From NCBI GenBank assembly GCA_949152475.1, contig OX424570.1:27834694-27898693 (forward strand): a stretch of DNA of 64,000 nt. The letters run 5' to 3'. Source of the DNA: Terebella lapidaria. Taxonomy: Eukaryota; Annelida; Polychaeta; Terebellida; Terebellidae. Shown one piece after another: positions 54,318 to 64,000 of the stretch (the first letter of the stretch is position 1; the number at the start of each line of letters is the position of its first letter). The notes under the pieces were generated by a model. It searched no databases. It was given only the letters and a program-made list of their open reading frames with translations, and had not been told where the DNA came from. Both the position numbers and the translations under genes were made by a program.

Positions 54318-55534
54318 GTACGACAAATATTTAGCAACTGATAAAGATCCCACAATCAATATATTTTATCATATCATATACCTGATTAGTGACTAACGGT
54401 GGTTCGTTTTGTCTGTTATCAGCAATGATACACCAGCTAAGCCCCCCCCCTCCCCTCTCACCCATCTTATCATGTGAAAAACTGGTAGGGATGGCGCATA
54501 GGTAGTTATTTATTATCACCATGACATGCCAGTGTGTTGCCTGCCGGCTGTTCGGTGTTTGGTTATCACAGAAGAACCTCTTGATGCTAATTGATTTCCC
54601 ATTTTGCCCCATTGTACATCAATCAATCATCTCTCAATTTAAAGCCGGAAGTTTTATCATTCACACACACATGTAACTCGGAGAGTGGAAGTGAGTAATT
54701 TCGGGGTAGTTTCTTAGGAAACTTCACCATGGTGTTCTTCGGTGAGTAGATCATGAGGTCAACAGAAGAAAGTCCAGAAACAATAAAGGAAGTACGATAC
54801 AAGTGTTGTTCATACATACCATTAATTTGTGGGGGAAGCTAAGAAAGTCCCTCGTAGCATTGTTCATTCACTCCTTCAATATGTTTCTTCCCTAGGAAGT
54901 CCATTTAAACAAAACCTTTCCTTTTGAACATGTCATATATCACCAAAAGTTGTTTTTCTTGGTTTTTCTCCCATCCATTTTTATATTATGCCTGTCATTT
55001 ACTTTCCTATGATATGCGAAGTGTTACCCTTTATGAAATTCTCTTAATAAAAATTTCACAAAATAAATGAAAAAGAATGGTGAAATAATAGGTGCATTAT
55101 GACACTGCATATAGTGTATTGTGATATTCGAAATATGGGTGCACCAATATTTGAACCTTTTAGGGATGCATTTCGATAAGACGTTATGACGTCCAAACAG
55201 TTATTGATTCATTATGATATCAAGGTGGTTTGAAGATTCACTAGCGAGTGTGGGTTGCTTAAGAGCACACACTCGCAAGTCAAGGCCCTATATAAATCAA
55301 TGTAAATTGCCCCACTTCTGACCCTGTTATCTCCATAAAAGGGGAAGAAACTCAACATATTTTGTTCACTGTTTCTGAGAGCTACATCACTGGGCAGTGA
55401 TAAAATGCAGTGATAAAACTCGTCATATGGTCTCACGCTCGTGTTTTCGCTATGTTCCTGAACCTTTATTGTGACGATTCAATTCATCAGTGTGATCAGT
55501 GTGGTTTTGGATGTCCATGGAAGTATTTGTGGAC

Positions 55535-55605
55535 AAGCAAGGGGCAGACAATGTGTAAAATATAGGTGTTTGTATTGTACATTTGATGGAATTAATACAC
55601 AAAGT
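55535..55605 (+). repeat. Dispersed block, copy 1 (near 55535)
   Basis: Contains aggggcagacaatgtgtaaa and gatggaattaatac. Related blocks occur at 58139-58250 and 61555-61665. Confidence 0.55.
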
Positions 55606-58138
55606 GTGGGCCCCTTCTATTTGAATGCAGAGGGGGACACTGGCCGGGGTTTAAGTGGAATACTTGATCTTTTCAGAAGTTTTTATGTTTGTGTGTTCCA
55701 GATGATTTCCCATCGTCATTTCAAATTCATTGATATATAGGAATCAATTTGTTCTTGATTCAATCTCACGTTAATTCTTAGACGAGTAAAATTCTAAAGT
55801 TTGGCCGGTTCACACAACGACACTAATATTTCACAACTTCAATTGCAATACATGTATCTAAATATTTGCTGATGCGTTCAGTTGAATACACTTTTCAAAT
55901 CAGCAAGAGTATTTCAACAGTCTACGGCATATTCATTCCCTGCCTCATGCCTGCACATGTCTTCATGATCTCTATAATTAATTTTTCCCCTGGAAACCCA
56001 TTAGTTTCTGTCCAGTTTCACACTGTACCCTGACCTCTGAACCCATGTCCTTGACAGATCTCTCGAGCGCTCGGGCGTGCGTGCGCAGGTGCGCAAGTGG
56101 ATGTCTGTCGTGCATTCACAAAACACTGCGGTAATCATCATTCTAGCTGTCTTATTATCTGGGCCTTTTTTCATGACAATTCAATTAATCCATCATTCCT
56201 CATATTATTAGTGGGTATTAATATTGATAGTGTTTATTTGTCTATTTATAGTGGCTTGGCGGGTTAATAGAATTTGTAATGCATCAATTAACGCGATATA
56301 TTTCCTCCAGAAAACGGCCTGCTGATTCCAGATTGAAGAAAAATTCCGGATGCTAACACATTTTTCACATTTTGTTTACTCAGACTTTATTTTTATTCCA
56401 GAATATCTCATTTTATGTACTAACAGCAAGTTTTCTAATAACTTCGATTTATGCGTTTAAACTATTATATATTTCAATATATTATTCAGTCCACATTCAT
56501 ATATTGATTTTTTGTATTAGGTTGGGGGGGGGGGGGGGGGAGATGTTAGGGGAGCGAGCTCAGAGGCTTTGCGTTCCAATCATATATATGAATATTATAG
56601 ATGCAATCAGTCTGTTATCTGATAACGTGGACCATGAGACACCTGTCGTGAGTGGTAGCTCACACGTGACACATACAGTAGAACTTTGAGTCTCCAGACA
56701 CCGTCTCGCCCTGATAACGACCCCTGAGACGTGTCCGAGTCTATCATGAACAATACCGCGAACGTCAATTTGCCAAACGGTGACTGGTGCGATAATTGAT
56801 CAGTAGCTGATAACCGGTATCATTGAAACAACGGTCAACTAGTTGATAAATAATGGGCCATCCCAAATATGTGATATTGGTGAATAAAATTATTAACGTT
56901 ATCAATACTGTTCTGAAATCACAAACGATTAAGACATTTTTTTTGGGGGGGGGGGGGGGGGGGGATTCTGTCAAATTTGATTTAAATAGCGATTTAGAGA
57001 TCGTAATGGATTGAAAAAGTTCCGCCGATTGTACAAAGCGACATAATGCTAATGTTTGGGAAGTATTATTCCACACTTTTGCTGGGCGATGTACTTACAA
57101 TATTCGCTATCAGCTGATGATTCTATAATCATCATTCACACGGTCAAGAAGGGGTGGGGTGGTGGTGTCATATTCCTTCAATAACCCAGTGGGGAGGGGT
57201 TCCGGTGAGAGGGTAAAGAAAAATCGTTCACAAAACTCACCACAACGAGAGTGGATGGCTAGATTTATGAGGAAATCACATGCTCATAATAATGTCGGTC
57301 GAGAAGAGTGGTCAAAATTCACAAGTTTTTTAAAAAAGTCAAACCAAGACGTAATAGTGAATATTAAAAATATTGTATTACTAAGTATCGTGGATATTCT
57401 GATAACGATGTGTGTACGATGCTGGAGGAAGTTTGCAGAATAAGCAAGCAGACAAATGGATAATATCGCGTGTGAGTATCATGGGTGGGTTTTATATGGT
57501 GCTAATTACTTAGAAATTTCAAGGATGCAGCAGCAATACACACATAGGCATACTCATTTATTGGACTATTTGGGGATTGATCAATTTATGCAATATGTAC
57601 ATTTCTATTGGTATCGACAACATTGTCAGAATAACTGGAAATCACTTTGGAACACCATTATGGAAATAACTCGCCATTGTTTACCATGGTGACATTAGCT
57701 TAGCTTTGGTCATGTTCGACTTTGTTTCTATTCCAAAAGAGTTTGAAATTATTTTTTTCTTCAGAATCTTCCTGTACTACGGGTCATAAGTACATGCATT
57801 AGTTTGTACACAATGTGTAAATATATACACAATGTACCTGAAAAGTCTTCCCGTGCAGGATGCATGATTGAAGCCAGACACCGCAAGATTATAACTGCAA
57901 TCATTTTTGCACTTTTTAACTGAGCCAAAAAAAGAAGTATCAATCAAGACTTGATTTTTAACCATCTCTATATTTTATATTCATTCATATATTCTATATT
58001 CACCCATCGCTGATTTTGCACAACTGAATGTAATGTTGGTATCAACACTTTACCACAAACACAACCAGATTTCGATGAAGACAATTACAAACCCAATATC
58101 TATAACAATTTTGAAATAAAAAAAAAACAAATAACGAC

Positions 58139-58250
58139 CAGGGGCAAACAGTGTGTGAAATATCGCTGTTTCTACTCTACCCTGGATGGAATCAGTATAC
58201 CACTGCCCCAAAACCTACTAAAACAATTTAGAAATCCGAAACAAACAACA
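58139..58250 (+). repeat. Dispersed block, copy 2, about 0.5 kb upstream of sulfotransferase B
   Basis: Contains aggggcaaacagtgtgtgaa and tggatggaatcagt, then aaaacctactaaaac. It shares about two-thirds of its bases with the other two copies. Confidence 0.6.
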
Positions 58251-58748
58251 TGAACAATGGATATGTAAAGTTCAGACTGAAAGAGGTCGACATTCAAGAT
58301 GTTTCGATGTCGGTACTATCATCTTGAAGAGAGCCGAGCAGGTCAGGCACATGACAAAAGTATCATCCCATTCTATTTTGTGCATATTTATTCGCATCTC
58401 GAGTTGTAAGTGTGGATATCAAAGCGGGTGTCGTTTGCGTGAACAGAGATGGAGCACCTCTCTTTTCCGGAGCACCTCATCTCACACTTAGCTGGTTGGG
58501 TGTTCATATGACTTCGACAGAATCATATCACTTGGATTCGATCATTTACACTGAGTTTGTGAACTTCGAGGAAGGATTCGGTCTTGGAATTTTACAGTGT
58601 GTAATTGATGGTTGAGTCACTGAACCCGTCCGTTACATCATCCGACACGGACAATAGGAACCTAACTAACACTTTTTGAATATAAACAAAGCCCCTGCTA
58701 AAGCATGCTGGACATTGTTTACATTGTACCCTCCCCATACGCCCTCAG

Positions 58749-60832
58749 GGTTGGCGCCAGTGACGACAGTGCCAGGGCTGGCCAGACCCCTCCGACTGTA
58801 CATAGCAGTGCTGGCCGCTGGACTTTTCGTGGTCTCCTACCAGCTTTTGTACGAGTTCGTTATGACAGGTGCGTGGTAATAGGTAACACAGTGGTAATCG
58901 GTACTCGCAGAATATGGTACGTAAGTGTTGCGTTGTTGTGGCACCGAGGTTGTTGAGATAAAGTGGGACAAACTGCTAAAACAGCTAAGCTGCAGAGCGT
59001 ATACCATGTTCGATTTTGAATAATCTTATCATATTTGCCTTCCACAGGAAAATCACACACTGGAATACAGCATGCATCAGTAAGCGCTTTGTCGGTACAG
59101 AATGCAATTTGTGAATCGGCGCAAATAAATATCTTTTGAAAACACTCCACCAGCCACAAGGCTTTCGCAGTTTAACGAAATTCTCTCGTGTAGAGCATTT
59201 TCTTGTCAGTGTGTGTAGATAAAACATTTCACTGTACTTTCACTCCACATAGCTAGTTGAAATAATCGGAAATCAATCAGCGGTGACTGGAGACCCATCT
59301 GAGATTGGCTCAATATTCCACCAATCACAAAGAGGAACATTCTCACGTGACGAGCCACGCCTCCTTCTGATCATATCCTATCAGCGATGTGGTTCTAGCT
59401 TCTTTGGCGGACTGTTCGGCAATGATCCCAAGGGGTTATACTTCTATGAGCCCCTGGATGGGTTGTATGGTGCGATGTACGGCACGTCAGAGGGCTGGAA
59501 CGTTCCATCAGATATTATGAACTGGAAAAACGGGAGCCAGAGGTGAGTTAGTTATAGAATTATAGATGTTCGGTCAGGCTTGGTCTATATTCCAAAAGTT
59601 TTAAAATTTATGTTCTATATTTGCCTCACTATAATATTAAGGTATTGGTCATACATGGATTTGTTTTCTTTCCTTGCCTTCTGTGTAAAGTTATCTGAGA
59701 CATTCCGATGTTGTATGAGCATCTAGTATATAACTGTAGTGTTCCATCTGCATGTAGATACATTTTATAAGGAGTTCTAATTCTAATATTTCACAACTTC
59801 ATTGAGCCAGTTGAGTTCGAGCTATATTTGGATTCTTAGTGAATGGGATCCAGATAAAAATCTCAATCAGGTGTCAAATAATTTGTTTTCACCTTACTCG
59901 GCAGGTATATCCCAGCTGTTGAACAGAGAGCCATCTCACAATATCTAAGTGATCTCCTGACATGTGAATACACCAGCATGCCCAACGAGTTTATCCTTCA
60001 CAGATTCTGGGCTCAGTTCCGGAAATATCAACCGCATCTCAACACTTTCTCCAAGTGCCTTGCACGAGAGAATAAAATCCAGGAACACGACCAATGTCGC
60101 AAAAAACACATAGCTAAAGCCTGTTATCTTAGGTTTGGGAGGGATCCTGTGAGACAGGAACACTGTAGGCACATTCTCTGGAACTCAACGAGCAACAGAC
60201 CCAACGACCCAGTGAAGTCCTATCCAGGGTTTGTGGAGTATCAACAGTGTATGTCTAGTAATAGAAATAGCGTAAGTCACTGTGTGTCGCGCCTAATCAC
60301 GCTCTGTCAACATGCCGAGATTAGGAGCGTGAAGACCGTGAGAGCTACCATGGACTCGGTGGAGTCTCTCGTCCAGAGACACGGGAACCTGAGAGTGATT
60401 CACCTGATCCGGGACCCTCGTGCGGTCGCTCTCTCACGAAGTAAGTTCCACAGCAGTGGACGGAGCATGTACGCGGGGCGTGATTTGACCAAAGAGGCCA
60501 AACTTTACTGTCAGAATGTGGTTAGAGACGTGCAATTACGACATCAGTTAGAACGGAAGTACCCATGCGTATCCATGGAGGTTGTGTATGATGACTTCGT
60601 GATGGCGCCACTGAATTATACCAGACGGATATACGATTTCATGAATGTGACATTAACTGATACCCTGAAAAAGTGGGTATACAACAATACACAGCATAAC
60701 AAAAACTCATCCTTCATAGCGTCCAAGTGGATATCAGGTCTTTCTGCTTCACAAATCAAGACGATAAACAAAGATTGTTCCGATTTATTCAGGATAGTAC
60801 CAAGAGAATGGATAAATGTGGGGAATGGGTGA
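58749..60832 (+). CDS. Carbohydrate sulfotransferase B, four exons, start not secure
   Basis: Exons 58749-58868, 59049-59080, 59253-59542 and 59905-60832 (stop included) join in frame with GT-AG junctions and the same phases (1, 0, 2) as genes A and C, giving 455 residues from the first visible codon. The first exon encodes a hydrophobic anchor (LYIAVLAAGLFVVSYQLLYE) but no ATG in frame. The start may lie in an undetected upstream exon joined at the acceptor ending ccctcag (58748). The PAPS loop is IISYQRCGSSFFGGLFG, followed by YEPLDGLY. The 3'-phosphate element is LIRDPRAVALSR, preceded by VKTVRATM. Exon 4 has several cysteines and N-glycosylation sequons (NST, NYT, NVT, NNT). It should be a lumenal Golgi glycan sulfotransferase; substrate unknown. 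It is the most divergent of the three paralogues and has a longer stem encoded by exon 3. Confidence 0.82.
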
Positions 60833-61310
60833 AATAAAAAGGATAATTTCAATTACCTAGTTGTCACTAACATAGAAAGTTGTCAAATCCAATTAAGAGT
60901 AAATTCTTGGTGTCTGGTATTACCCTGACATCGCTTTTGTGTGTTATCTGGAGTCTTTGATGCATTTGGTGGAGAGTCCAGTTTCATCATGCGATGGTAT
61001 AATTATTCACTACTAAAATTTGTTTTTGATGTTTACATTTGCTACAATTGTGTTTGATAAAAACTCTCGTGTGCAACGTGAGTAAAGAAACAGTCATTTT
61101 ATCGAGCAAGTCCAACTATCGTAATTGGTTCCAGCTCGATGGCTCGAATAGCTCGATGCTTGCTGTGATTATACACTCCAACTCTGTGAGCGGAAGTCTG
61201 TGGATAGAGTGCACCCGAATCCTGGACTTATTTAGATAACGTTTCTTTTGAGAAACCTAGGAATTGGTGAAACAACTCAAACGTTACTAATTTCACAACA
61301 AATGAAACTG

Positions 61311-61470
61311 TTTTTATGGCTGCTCATATGCGTCAATATTTCATCGCCAATATCAGAAAACTAAATTTTCATCGATGAAAAAAAAAATCATGTTTTCATG
61401 GCTGCTCAAACTGATGTTTGTCAACATTTTATCGCCAATATCAGAAAACTAAATTTTCGGTGATAAAGAA
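61311..61470 (+). repeat. Imperfect tandem duplication of about 83 bp
   Basis: Both halves contain atggctgctca, then atcgccaatatcagaaaac followed by taaattttc, at 61316 and 61398 onward. Confidence 0.65.
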
Positions 61471-61554
61471 AATTATCAATGAATCGCCGATAAAAAAATT
61501 ATCATTGAATATTTTCATTGGACAAATTACTCGTATCCAAAGAAGTACTTGTGT

Positions 61555-61665
61555 CGTCGTCAGAGGCAAACAAATCGTGAAATATTCTCTGCCTCTATTA
61601 TACACTTGATGGAATCATCGGCCCGGGAAACGTTTAAAACATTTTAAAAAGTCCAAAACCTCACC
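61555..61665 (+). repeat. Dispersed block, copy 3, about 0.55 kb upstream of sulfotransferase C
   Basis: Contains agaggcaaacaaatcgtgaa and cttgatggaatcat, then aaaacattttaaaaagtcc. It occupies a position like that of the copy upstream of gene B. Confidence 0.6.
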
Positions 61666-62207
61666 AAGTAAGTGTATGACGAGTACATAATCACCCAAAC
61701 ACAAACCAAAAGGCTAGTATTGCCTCGTATCTCAGGACTTGGGGAAAGCTCACCTGACTACGGTCCAGGCTTTACTAATATTATACAGAACTATTGTGGA
61801 TTGAGAATTTCCAACAATACACTTCAAACTCATGAGTAATATGTAGAATAATTTGCAACATTAGGTTTTGACATTAATTTATGTCTGGAAATTTCATACA
61901 ACTCAACATTCGTTTATTGAGTGTCGTAATTCATACAATATATCTCAATGGGCTTTACATGTTACAGAATATAGATTGAAAAACAGATTCTGGTTCCCAC
62001 CATGGGTATATAAAACTTTATTATAAAGAACTATAGCTAAAAAAAAGTATGTTGCATTGATAAGACATAATACAAACATCTGCATATTTCGTCATTTCAC
62101 GTGAACTTGGCTTGGCTTGGCAGTTCATGAACAATATGGAGTTCAACAATATGGAGTTTTTGTGTTAATATTGTCACGTCATCAAAAAACCGTGCTGATT
62201 GGTCAAG

Positions 62208-64000
62208 ATGAGGAGAGTGGTTGGACAATTACGCAGACACAAGTGGACCAGTATCACTCTGATCTGCTGGTTTTGTTTGTACTTTCTGCTGTGTCGGGAG
62301 TTTTTCCGGGATTTGTCGTCACAACAGTCTGATAGAGGTTGGTCATATTGTGTGTCAAGAATCTATTCTCTATATTTATTATTTAAAAGAGAATATCAGT
62401 CTTCTCTAATTAGTAACCATAATAGAAGCACCACGGTTACGATAGTTGTACATCAAGTGTGTGTGTGTGTGGGGGGGGGGGGGGGTCAGTAGGTGACATA
62501 AAAGTGTTATCACTGCTCTATTATTGCTTTGCCTTTAGTCGACAGTGATGTCGCCACGAGACGTGATGCACGTGCAGACCAGGTGGAGGTAATCTCATAG
62601 TGGTTCAATTACCAGTCAATTGTTAAATTATCACTCAACTGGTCATCGATTTCATTGAGTCTAAAGGGCAGGAAGTTTAGAACTGGTCTGTTCTGAACTT
62701 TGTATACATTAAGGATGTTTCAGCTGTTGGCTCTACCCTCAGAGGTTTCACAGGTACCCTCCCCATTATATCATTGAAACACAATACACTCGAGACTTAA
62801 AATATACGTTCTTTTGCCAAAATATATGCCTATATGATGTTTACCGCTAATAACTGGGAATATCAGATGATTCTTTTGTGACCAAAATTGAGAAGAACAC
62901 ATCCCCAGACACATAATCATCTGCAGAATATGCACAATTCCCCCCTAGTTCCTGGAGCTCGTGCAAGACCAGCCCCGGATGTTGATGATCCTCTCCTACC
63001 AGCGATGTGGCTCCACGTTTTTCGGAGACATATTCGGCCACCATCCTGATGTGATCTACACGTACGAGCCGTTAGACGGGGTGTATATATCACTGTATGG
63101 CACCATGGAGGGCTGGAATGTCCCGTCTGACATCACCAACTTCAAGAATGGATCTCCAAGGTCAACTTTGCTTGGTAGCCATCTTTGCTCCTGAATTGCA
63201 GCCGTGCATGTTAGTTCTATACATATTGCAACATGAAGCCTGTCGAAATTTAAGAGTTATTAAAAAAGAAAAAAAAAGAAAAAAATTTCTTGAATGCAGG
63301 TACGGTGATGAATATATGATATGCTTTCACTTACAGAACACCCACGGAATTAGAGCAAAAGGCAGTGACAGATACATTGAACAATCTTCTTAACTGTCGT
63401 ATAAAGGATCTTCCAGTTGAAGTTTTGGTCCATAAATTTCACCAAATTTTCACGAATGTCAATGCATCTACTAGGGATTTCGTGAAGTGTCGGGAGGCGT
63501 TTCAACTCAATAAATGTCTTGGTAGAATTGCACCAATCTGTGGCTACCGTTTTTCTGGTGATGATCCAGATCTAAATGAATATTGCTACAATGGGATTCA
63601 TGAACAACCTAGTGACAATACAAGAGAGGAATTCAGAAAATACCAAGAATGCTTGGCACGTGCAAACAGCCGGTTCCTTCCCTGCGTGGAGAAAACAATT
63701 GGAAGAAGCTGCGGGGAGAAACCTTTTAGAGCTGTGAAAACAGTCCGAGCCACAATGCAAACAACAGAAGAACTGATCCAGAACAACCCCAACCTGAGGA
63801 TAGTTCATCTTCTCCGAGACCCACGTGCTGTGGTGTTGTCAAGGAGATATTTCGGCGCCAGCAGTTATGGGACTTACTCTATTGTTGCTGGACCTGGAGC
63901 AAACAGGACTCTAGATGTGGTCAAAGAAGCAGAGTTGTACTGCAACACAGTAGTTAGAGATTTGAAACTCAGACAGACATTGGAAAAGAGGCGTCCAGGA
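62208..64000 (+). CDS. Carbohydrate sulfotransferase C, partial at window end
   Basis: Exons 62208-62337, 62539-62588, 62949-63160 and 63337 to beyond 64000 join in frame (GT-AG; phases 1, 0, 2), giving 352 residues so far. The ATG at 62208 gives MRRVVGQLRRHKWTS followed by a hydrophobic anchor (ITLICWFCLYFLLC), closely like gene A. The PAPS loop ILSYQRCGSTFFGDIF is in exon 3, and LLRDPRAVVLSR with the preceding VKTVRATM is in exon 4, which stays open to the last base of the window. About 75 residues should be missing by comparison with gene A. Exon 3 is about 96% identical in DNA to exon 3 of gene A, though exon 4 is clearly more diverged. It should be a Golgi glycan sulfotransferase; acceptor unknown. 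Confidence 0.87.
62455..62485 (+). repeat. GT microsatellite running into a G tract
   Basis: About seven GT units are followed by 14-15 G, in the first intron of sulfotransferase C. Confidence 0.85.

Larger units (their letters stand above)
54020..58748. other. Intergenic stretch between sulfotransferases A and B
   Basis: Mostly AT-rich with no clear gene. It contains a possible first exon of a secreted protein (54202-54317), one copy of a block shared with gene B and C upstream regions (about 55535-55605), another copy at about 58139-58250, and G runs of 17 and 20 bases (56524-56540, 56945-56964). Confidence 0.5.
60833..62207. other. Intergenic stretch between sulfotransferases B and C
   Basis: No gene recognised. 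It holds an 83-bp-class duplication (61311-61470) and the third copy of the dispersed block (61555-61665). Confidence 0.5.

Noticed and set aside
57159-57443. 94-residue open frame as a gene
   Set aside because: No domain, and no supporting splice sites or homologue recognised in the window.
58412-58615. Open frame upstream of gene B as its first exon
   Set aside because: It begins at GTG and no donor with the needed phase could be defended; the start of gene B is left open.

Overview
The window is eukaryotic, intron-bearing DNA, most likely from a lophotrochozoan invertebrate and probably a mollusc. The grounds are a JMJD4-type gene with GT-AG introns, a small tandem family of Golgi carbohydrate sulfotransferases, DIRS and Penelope retroelements, and large Ty3/Gypsy elements. 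The mollusc assignment is inference from the mix of families. No RNA gene, CRISPR array or prokaryotic feature was seen.

Layout. (1) 199-1950: the last four exons of a JMJD4 orthologue, + strand. (2) 2397-9460: a decayed DIRS-type tyrosine-recombinase retrotransposon with inverted terminal repeats and an internal complementary region. Its right terminal repeat is split by a 1.5 kb 5'-truncated Penelope-like element (7885-9385). (3) 9982-22384: a Ty3/Gypsy element (copy 1, + strand) that looks whole, with 1.4 kb LTRs, gag, pol and two extra zinc-finger ORFs (ORF3, ORF4) downstream of pol. (4) 22613-46380: a second, older and broken copy of the family (copy 3, - strand). Its 3' LTR is split by a hAT-like non-autonomous element (23952-35213), which is itself split by a third Gypsy copy (copy 2, 24489-35002, - strand). 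Each insertion has a matching target duplication (atat, tagt, aacagaat, atac), so the order of events can be read: copy 3, then hAT, then copy 2. Copy 1 is separate and young. (5) 47521-64000: three carbohydrate sulfotransferase paralogues. A is on the - strand, complete in four exons. B and C are on the + strand; B lacks a secure start and C runs off the window. All share intron phases 1, 0, 2. The long intron of gene A holds diverged tandem repeats and a 2.1 kb terminal-inverted-repeat transposon.

The most unusual item is the accessory module of the Gypsy family. ORF3 and ORF4 each encode an N-terminal pair of zinc fingers with a long charged tail. Each is preceded by what reads as its own Pol II promoter (CCAAT, CACGTG, TATA, and for ORF3 also TGACGTCA), the same set of sites found in the LTR U3. 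ORF3 is strongly diverged between copies 1 and 3 while gag, pol and ORF4 are nearly identical, which points to exchange or fast evolution of that gene.

How the genes work together: JMJD4 is a housekeeping protein hydroxylase unrelated to its neighbours. The sulfotransferases would act in the Golgi on glycans. The Gypsy accessory proteins are candidates for regulators of the element's own expression, which is a hypothesis. All homology calls come from reading motifs by eye; no database search was run, and divergence figures are counts by eye.
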